From NCBI GenBank assembly GCA_035236585.1, contig CP141132.1, positions 46,565,880-46,629,879 on the forward strand: a stretch of DNA of 64,000 nt, read 5' to 3'. Both the position numbers and the translations under genes were made by a program. Below, one piece after another: positions 58,058 through 64,000 of the stretch. The stretch is from Warburgia ugandensis. Its lineage: Eukaryota > Streptophyta > Magnoliopsida > Canellales > Canellaceae. The first letter of the stretch is position 1, and every line of letters starts with the position of its first letter. Under the pieces are notes generated by a model, which worked only from the letters and a program-made list of their open reading frames with translations, had not been told where the DNA came from and did no database searches.

Positions 58058-60177
58058 TGGTGTATGTTTTAAAATTACTTGCAAGCACACAAATCAATGT
58101 GGTAATTGTACACCAGAGAGGCCAATCCCATGAGGAATGTCATGGTTTTTTGTATTGATTGAATCTTGCTAAAACCACTTATCCTAGCCAAAGAGAGCTT
58201 GAATTTCATCTAAACTAGCAATTGAATAACAAGTAACCTAAAATCTACATGAAATAGAAACTTTCTAATTATAAAATATTCTAAAACTAAACAAGGAAAT
58301 TTAGTTAAAATAAATCTAACATGCAATAAACTTAATAATTAACAGTTAACCTACACATGACCTAAACTAAGTAATCAAAACATGCAAATTTAACTAACAT
58401 GATGTGTATGTTTTAAAGAGAGAAAGAATGCATGAAACTATCTAAAATTGGAATACGTGAATCCTAGGACTATTGTGCATGGAACTTAGAGATATGTTTT
58501 GTGCATGAAATCTAAACAACAACATGGGATCCAACACACTTAAACTTATTAGAAACAATTGAGAAAATTATGCATTATTGAATGGAAGTTCCATACAAAA
58601 GTATACATGGAATATAGAAAGCAATTTGCACCTATTTCAAAGTTCTAAAACTACCTAACTTAGATCCAATCTCCGCTCTTCAATAATGGAAAGATGCATG
58701 TGTGTGAACCCAAAAGATAGAGAATGAATGAGAGATAGATGAGATGGGAATGAGAGCAAGGAAAGCAAAGAAATTCAAGGGAATTCAAGGAATTAGAACT
58801 TGATTCAAGGGCTGCAATCTCTTTGCTGTCACTAAAAGAGAGTTGTGATCCTTCAATACAAGGATCTAAAGCTAAAATCAAAAGGTTAAACTCTAAGGAA
58901 AAAGAAGTAAAGAAACTAGGCACATGGAACTAGAAAGCAAAGTAAAGCATTAAGAAAAGAAAATATGGAAAGAACCAACCTAGAAATAAGTACAAAACAA
59001 AGGAGAAGGAGTGCTGAACTTGAAGGAGGCATGGAGGAGTGAAGCACCAAGGTAGGAGGCATGGTGAAGAGAGATGGGGTTTGCCATGGAGGGGGAGTGG
59101 AATTCCTTATATTTTTTATGATAGGATGTAGCTGGTATTAATAGATGAATTCCCTTCTTAAAAAGATAAGATTAGATTAGATTAGGAAAGGAATTATAGG
59201 TAGGACTCTAGGAAAGTGGGTAGGAGGTGGAAAGAGATGGATTTAGAAAGTGGGATAAGGTAAGGAAGGGAAAGAGAAGGAGATAAGATGAGATAAGGAT
59301 GGAGATTAGGAAAGTGGGGATTAGAAGGGAAAGAAGATAAGACAAGGATGAGGGAAAGGTAGCTAAATAAGCTAAGGAGACTTAAGAAGTGGAAACTAGG
59401 AAGAAGGATTTGAGAAGTGGAAACATAAAGGAACTTGCTTAGAATTGGGAAACCTAGGAAGATAGAAAAAGGAAAGTTTAACGGAGTTAGGTCTCTTCTC
59501 TTATTGGTCCACATGTGCATGCCTATCTACCCATGTTGATAGAGTCCCACTACCTTCTAATTATCCTCTTGAAATTCTACAATTATAGCACAGGATAATT
59601 GCTTGAAATCTTCCTCCAATAGTGTGACTCCATGTGGTATGGATAATGTATCTTGAATGGCTCACTTTGATGGCTCATTGCTTAATGGATTGGGTGGCTA
59701 AGTCCCTTGGCTTCAAGGCTTAAATGGCTTAGCTTATTTAGCTTCCTTATTAGCTTAGAAAACTTACATATATGGCTCCAATTCTCATGCAAAGGCATTG
59801 GAATTGCATAGCTTTTTGCACAAGCCCATTTAGTAACCTTTAAATGTTTCCATTGCCTTTTTGCTTGCCTTAAGATGATCTTGAACCTTGATCAAGCTTT
59901 GAAATATTTGAAATTTACATCCTTGCCTTCTAAGTTGATCTTGGTTGTTTGATCATCTTCTCAATACTTGCAAAAGAATAAAAAGCCTCATTAAATGCTA
60001 AAAATTTATAATTATTCACATACTTTGGATTGGCTTCTGAACCTGTAAAATATTAAACTTTTAAATTATTAGGTCAGAAATGCATGTGTTATGAAAAAAC
60101 CCTAGAAATAACAATATAATTTCTAACACATGGACTATTAATTTGGTACTTTTTATACAAAATTGAACACTTATTAG
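58058..60177 (-). mobile_element. Solo LTR D, antisense within element E
   Basis: The 2120-bp segment has the LTR family layout of copies A-C: plus-strand left end with ACTTGCAAGCAC and GAGGCCAATCCCATGAGG, right end with ACACTTATTA. It is flanked by a near-perfect 5-bp duplication (GTGGA at 58053-58057, GTAGA at 60178-60182). It lies in minus sense within the plus-sense element E and has no internal region. The terminal TG/CA is partly mutated. Confidence 0.7.
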
Positions 60178-60182
60178 TAGAG

Positions 60183-61287
60183 AATGTATTAAACTATTAT
60201 GAGATTATGAATTGGAGTGACTTTTTCTAGAAGCTCTTCCATGCTAGTGCTAGTTTAGGATTTAGTTGGATTAATTAATTTTGCATTAGTCATATCGTGT
60301 GCATTGCATTCATTATACATTTTTGCATTTGAATGTTCACATCCATAGATCCATGAACCATTGTCGACATGCAGGTACATTTCTTCTTATCCTTATCTCT
60401 TAGCTTTGTTACTTTGTTTGTCCATGGTATTTAGTTCTAAACATTGAGGACAATGTTTAATTTAAGTTTAGGAGTGGGGTATTTCAAAATTTTGATTTGT
60501 TCATTATAGGTTTTTAAGTCTTTTTGTTAAAAAAATTATTTAAAAAATTGGATTTTTCTTTAGAATTTTGTGGCAAGTTACTTTACAAGGCTGAGAATTC
60601 AGATTTTTTGACTATTTGGTGTCATGTTTGGACTTTATAGCTTATTGACAAATTTTCTTATGATTAGTTTATTTTGTTATCATTTTTCTAATGTTTTCCA
60701 TGAAAATTAAACTCAGAGCAATTATTCACAAATAGTCACACACATATATATAATTTAAGTTGAATAGTAAGAATAACTTAGAGACCTCAAAGAAAATTTG
60801 TAGAGACATATAACCTGTGTGAGATTAGAGTCATTCCTTCTTTGTGTGGGTTAACCATAAATTTAGTAGTTTTTTAAGGAGGCAATTAATTTGTATTTGA
60901 TCTCATTATTCTTTGTTTTGGTCAACTATTGCAAAATCATATTAAATAGTATATCATATATCTCTTGAGTTTGTCGTCACATTTAAGTCATATGAAGCCT
61001 AGGAAATGATAGAGGCCATCTTTATTTGACTAAGAGCTTTAGCCTACCCTATGCTATTTTTGCTAGTTAGCCCTTTTGAACCTCTATATTCTAGCATTTT
61101 CTTATTAGCCAATTAACCATTACTCAAATACTTTAACCATATTAATCCATTAGCCAGTTTGTTTTGAAAATATCTTGATGAATTAATATGAATAGTATAG
61201 TTCAAGAGGTGAATATCAAAATTTTTTGGTATGGAAAAATTCAAAACTAGAAAAAGGCTATATTCAAAGTCAAGTTCAAAAGAGAAG

Positions 61288-61356
<69 letters not shown>

Positions 61357-62258
61357 AGACCTTATCCCAATTAGAGGTGAAAAGAGAAGAAAGAGATAGC
61401 TAATAAAAAGGAGAATGTTCACTCTCATGTGTGAAAAGAATATTGTTATTACTTTAGTAGAAGTCCTTTACATATTTTTCAAAACACTTTGTTTGCCCTT
61501 ATTCCCCTTTCTATGATAACCCATCCTGACCCTTATGTTTCTCCTAGTAAAAGACCTAACTTGATCTTAAGAATAGTATGACTTGGATGTGGTTATGAAT
61601 GATTAGGGATTTTGGTGGAGCATAACATTCTTAATATTTGGTATCCTTTCCATGTGACCATTTATCATTTTTTTCAAAGTTATCATTCTTCTTTGTGAAA
61701 TATGTGAGATAATTTTGCTTTGATATACATTATTTTGCTCGCATATTGATGAGAGATTTTAATACCCATTATGAGTGACTTCTTTTTTAGTGTCAATTAT
61801 ATCTTGTGAGATTTTAAGTCGAAGGTACTTTTGGATGACAATTTAGGATATAGTTTACGTAAAGACCAATAATTGTGTATGTATTGGATATATTCACACA
61901 CTCACATTTCGAGGTTTGAGGAGTAACATAATATCTTTAGCATAAGGGTAGACTTATGAACTATTATTTATTTTTATTGACATGCTAAAGTTAGATATTT
62001 AATGAATACTATATGAAAGAAAATTTTCAAAGAAAAATGAAGAAATTCCCATGATTATGTTTTGAAATGTTTATAGGTATCATTGGAAACCCTTACTAGA
62101 CTATAAGTCATCCATTAGGAGTAACCTAAGGGTTTAAAAACTTTTTTACATGTGCTAAATGCAGATGATAGCTCCTGTGAAAGTGGTTAGGATTTTTAGA
62201 TTTTTTATTTTCTCTTTTGTAGTTTTGCTTGAGGAGTAGAAAAATGAAAGTCTAAGGA
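60183..62258 (+). other. Element E 3' internal noncoding region
   Basis: Homologous in inverted orientation to the 3' internal parts of copies A and B (for example AGAGATAGCTAATAAAAAGG at 61393 and its counterpart near 26090). Carries ACATTGAGGACAATGTTTAA and GGAGTGGGG. It ends in a weak purine tract (AAAGTCTAAGGA) before the 3' LTR at 62259. Confidence 0.7.
61278..61392 (-). mobile_element. 89-bp RTE tail insertion with 13-bp target duplication
   Basis: The insert is 61291-61379: 22 perfect TCA repeats followed by AGACCTTATCCCAATTAGAGGTG, the last 23 bases of the RTE 3' end in antisense. It is flanked by AAAAGAGAAGAAA on both sides (61278-61290, 61380-61392). Copies A (about 26100) and B (about 39585) show the same sequence without the insert. 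Confidence 0.92.
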
Positions 62259-64000
62259 TATTTAATATAGACATAAATATTAGAAATACTATCAATAGAA
62301 TTAGCACTTTTAATCTGGAATTGCTTAACTTATTGCTAATTATATTTTGCACAATTAGGGTAGAATTAGGAAATGTGCACATTTTTTGTTAAACTGGAAC
62401 CCTAAAAGAGAGCTATCCTGCCATTCAAGCATTGTTACAGACTCACATGCCAACAGCCAACATCAAAGGAGTTAAAAATGCAAAGGGGTGTCATTATCAA
62501 ATTCAATGTAATAAAAAACTCCATGCATGAGAACAACCTTATTTGCACTAAAGAGGCTGTCATTACCCAAAGATAAGGTGGAAAACTTCTAATGCATACA
62601 TGCATGTGATCTACCACCTTGGGAAATTTCTAAGTGAAGCTAGAATCACATAAATTGGATTACACATTTGGAGCTTATTTCTCAAATGAAACAACTCAAA
62701 GAGCAGGCCCACTTGAAGAGCAATTTCACTAGCTTACTCACTCACTTAATCTAGAGGGGGTAGACAAAATTTCACATGATTTTTAAATGAGGGAAGGCTT
62801 GTAACACTCCCATATCATGCATCATATTCAGGGAGAAAAACAAGGAGAAACCACAGGGTGAAAAAATGTGGAGTAGTGAATGGAATTAACAGGAACACCA
62901 TAGCTCATCTTCATCCAAACTTTTAGAGGAACAATGGAGATGATCTATCCTCCATTAGGGCTATCCTAGGAAGCATCCAATGAGAAGAAATATACAAGAG
63001 ATAATCAAGGCAATGGACCAATGAGAATGAAGCATGCAAGAAAGATAGAGTTGGTAGTGATTGGAGGAGAAAATTTTGGTGGGCTGCCCAACATTTTTCA
63101 AGGGAGATCGACATTAATCCATAGGGGAACATGATTTTGTAGGTGGAGCATGGCATGTGATTGGAGGAGGCAAAAAAGGTGAGATGAAGAAAGAATAAAG
63201 GAGCTAAAAATGTGTTTTGCTTAAGAAAACTTCAAGGAAATCCTTGCCTTTCATCCTAGGGCAAGCATGATCCATGGGGAGAAGAAATAGGAGATAAGAG
63301 GATAAGTGGAAAGTGGGGGCCTTTTAGAAGGAGATTTTCACATGATCTAAAAAGGACAGCTTTTAGAGCATCCTCTAAGATGCTATGCGTGATCCTTTGG
63401 ACAGATTTTAGGAAAGGAAGGAGGTGAGCTACATAGAAAACATTCCTTTAGCAGAAAAATGTAGAAGTTACAGAAGGGAAGGCTTGGGATGTGCATGAGA
63501 AAGCAACAAGGGAAGGAGAGCAAAACATTCAAATCCTAGGGGGATTTGTGTGGCTTGGTGCATGGAATGAAGGGTAGGAGAGAAGAAGGGATACACGATG
63601 ACATCATAAGGCTTGCAGGGAGGATTGGATGGAGGTGCTCACATTGAAATATTCTATTGAAAAGGCTAGTGTGTGGTGAGCTAAGTCCTTCACACTTTAT
63701 TTTAATTAAGGTTTACTCATTGAAATCTATGGGGAAAGAGAGTTGTTGCTTGTCTTTTTCATGTAGCTCTCTCATCCATTAGAAGAAAAAGGTGATTCTT
63801 GGAGAGATACAGCATGGGGTATTCATAAGATGGTAAGTTCTTCTACCACATTACATCTTAATTAAGAGCGAAGAGAAGAGAGGTGCTTGTTTGTCATTTA
63901 CAAGCAACTCTTGATCTTGAACTTTATATTCCATGTTGAAATACAAAAGGTGAAAGAGAGGTGCTTAATTAGTCTTTTTCAAGCAACAGTTGGGTTTTTA
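62259..64000 (+). repeat. Element E 3' LTR (truncated by the window end)
   Basis: Starts TATTTAATATAGACATAAA and is collinear with 41704-41933 plus 51003-52520. No coding content. Confidence 0.75.

Larger units (their letters stand above)
41704..64000 (+). mobile_element. Element E: Athila/Tat-type Ty3/gypsy element, plus sense, multiply interrupted
   Basis: The 5' LTR begins at 41704 (TACTTGACATTCACATAAATATTA) and matches the 3' LTR start at 62259 (TATTTAATATAGACATAAATATTA). Between them are a gag remnant (about 55274-56200), a protease remnant (57001-57650) and the 3' noncoding internal region with the ACATTGAGGACAATGTTTAA and GGAGTGGGG signatures (near 60440-60480). Interruptions are the chromovirus (41934-50997), solo LTR D (58058-60177) and a mini RTE (61291-61379). 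RT, RNase H and integrase are missing. The 3' LTR runs off the window. Confidence 0.7.

Noticed and set aside
61291-61356. (TCA)22 array considered as a stand-alone microsatellite or coding Ser/His repeat
   Set aside because: The flanking 13-bp duplication and RTE 3' end show it is a LINE tail.
1-64000. CRISPR array, endogenous pararetrovirus, NLR or biosynthetic gene cluster
   Set aside because: No regularly spaced repeats with unique spacers were seen. All RT motifs belong to RTE or Ty3/gypsy elements, and no other gene family motifs were recognised.

Overview
The window is nuclear DNA of a flowering plant. It is AT-rich, has one intron-containing gene with plant splice signals, and otherwise consists of plant transposons: RTE-type LINEs, an Au-type SINE, Ty3/gypsy elements of the chromovirus and Athila/Tat types, a CACTA-like remnant and TIR elements. 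The 9.2-kb intron and dense nesting suggest a large genome. A magnoliid or early-diverging eudicot would fit, but the lineage cannot be fixed from the sequence.

Layout. About 1.65-13.2 kb is the only confident gene, a plus-strand homologue of MFP1 (MAR-binding filament-like protein 1, a thylakoid coiled-coil protein). Exon 1 is separated from the rest by an intron of about 9.2 kb. That intron holds an antisense RTE LINE with a duplicated 3' end, an Au SINE, and some reverse-strand stretches that look coding. From 13.2 to 21.2 kb lie a sense RTE fragment, a 923-bp TIR element, the tail of a Tat-type pol with an antisense ORF beside it, and a CACTA-like subterminal array. From 21.2 to 40.4 kb is a pile-up of one non-chromovirus Ty3/gypsy family (LTR copies A, C and B, all sense on the minus strand), interrupted by a solo chromovirus LTR and a long plus-sense LTR-like block. 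From 40.8 kb to the window end, an RTE is split by an Athila/Tat-like element (E, plus sense). E is itself interrupted by a nearly complete chromovirus (41934-50997), an antisense solo LTR (58058-60177) and an 89-bp RTE tail insertion (61291-61379).

The most notable observation is at 35841-35918. A full-length, CCA-ending tRNA-Asp(GTC) copy sits exactly where the primer-binding site of LTR B should be, and LTR B is joined to a truncated 3' internal region. That is the structure expected if reverse transcriptase copied the whole primer tRNA and the unfinished cDNA was then joined to the chromosome. I found no defence system, CRISPR array or biosynthetic cluster. All mobile-element coding regions carry stops or deletions, several of them at Trp or Arg codons as expected from cytosine deamination.
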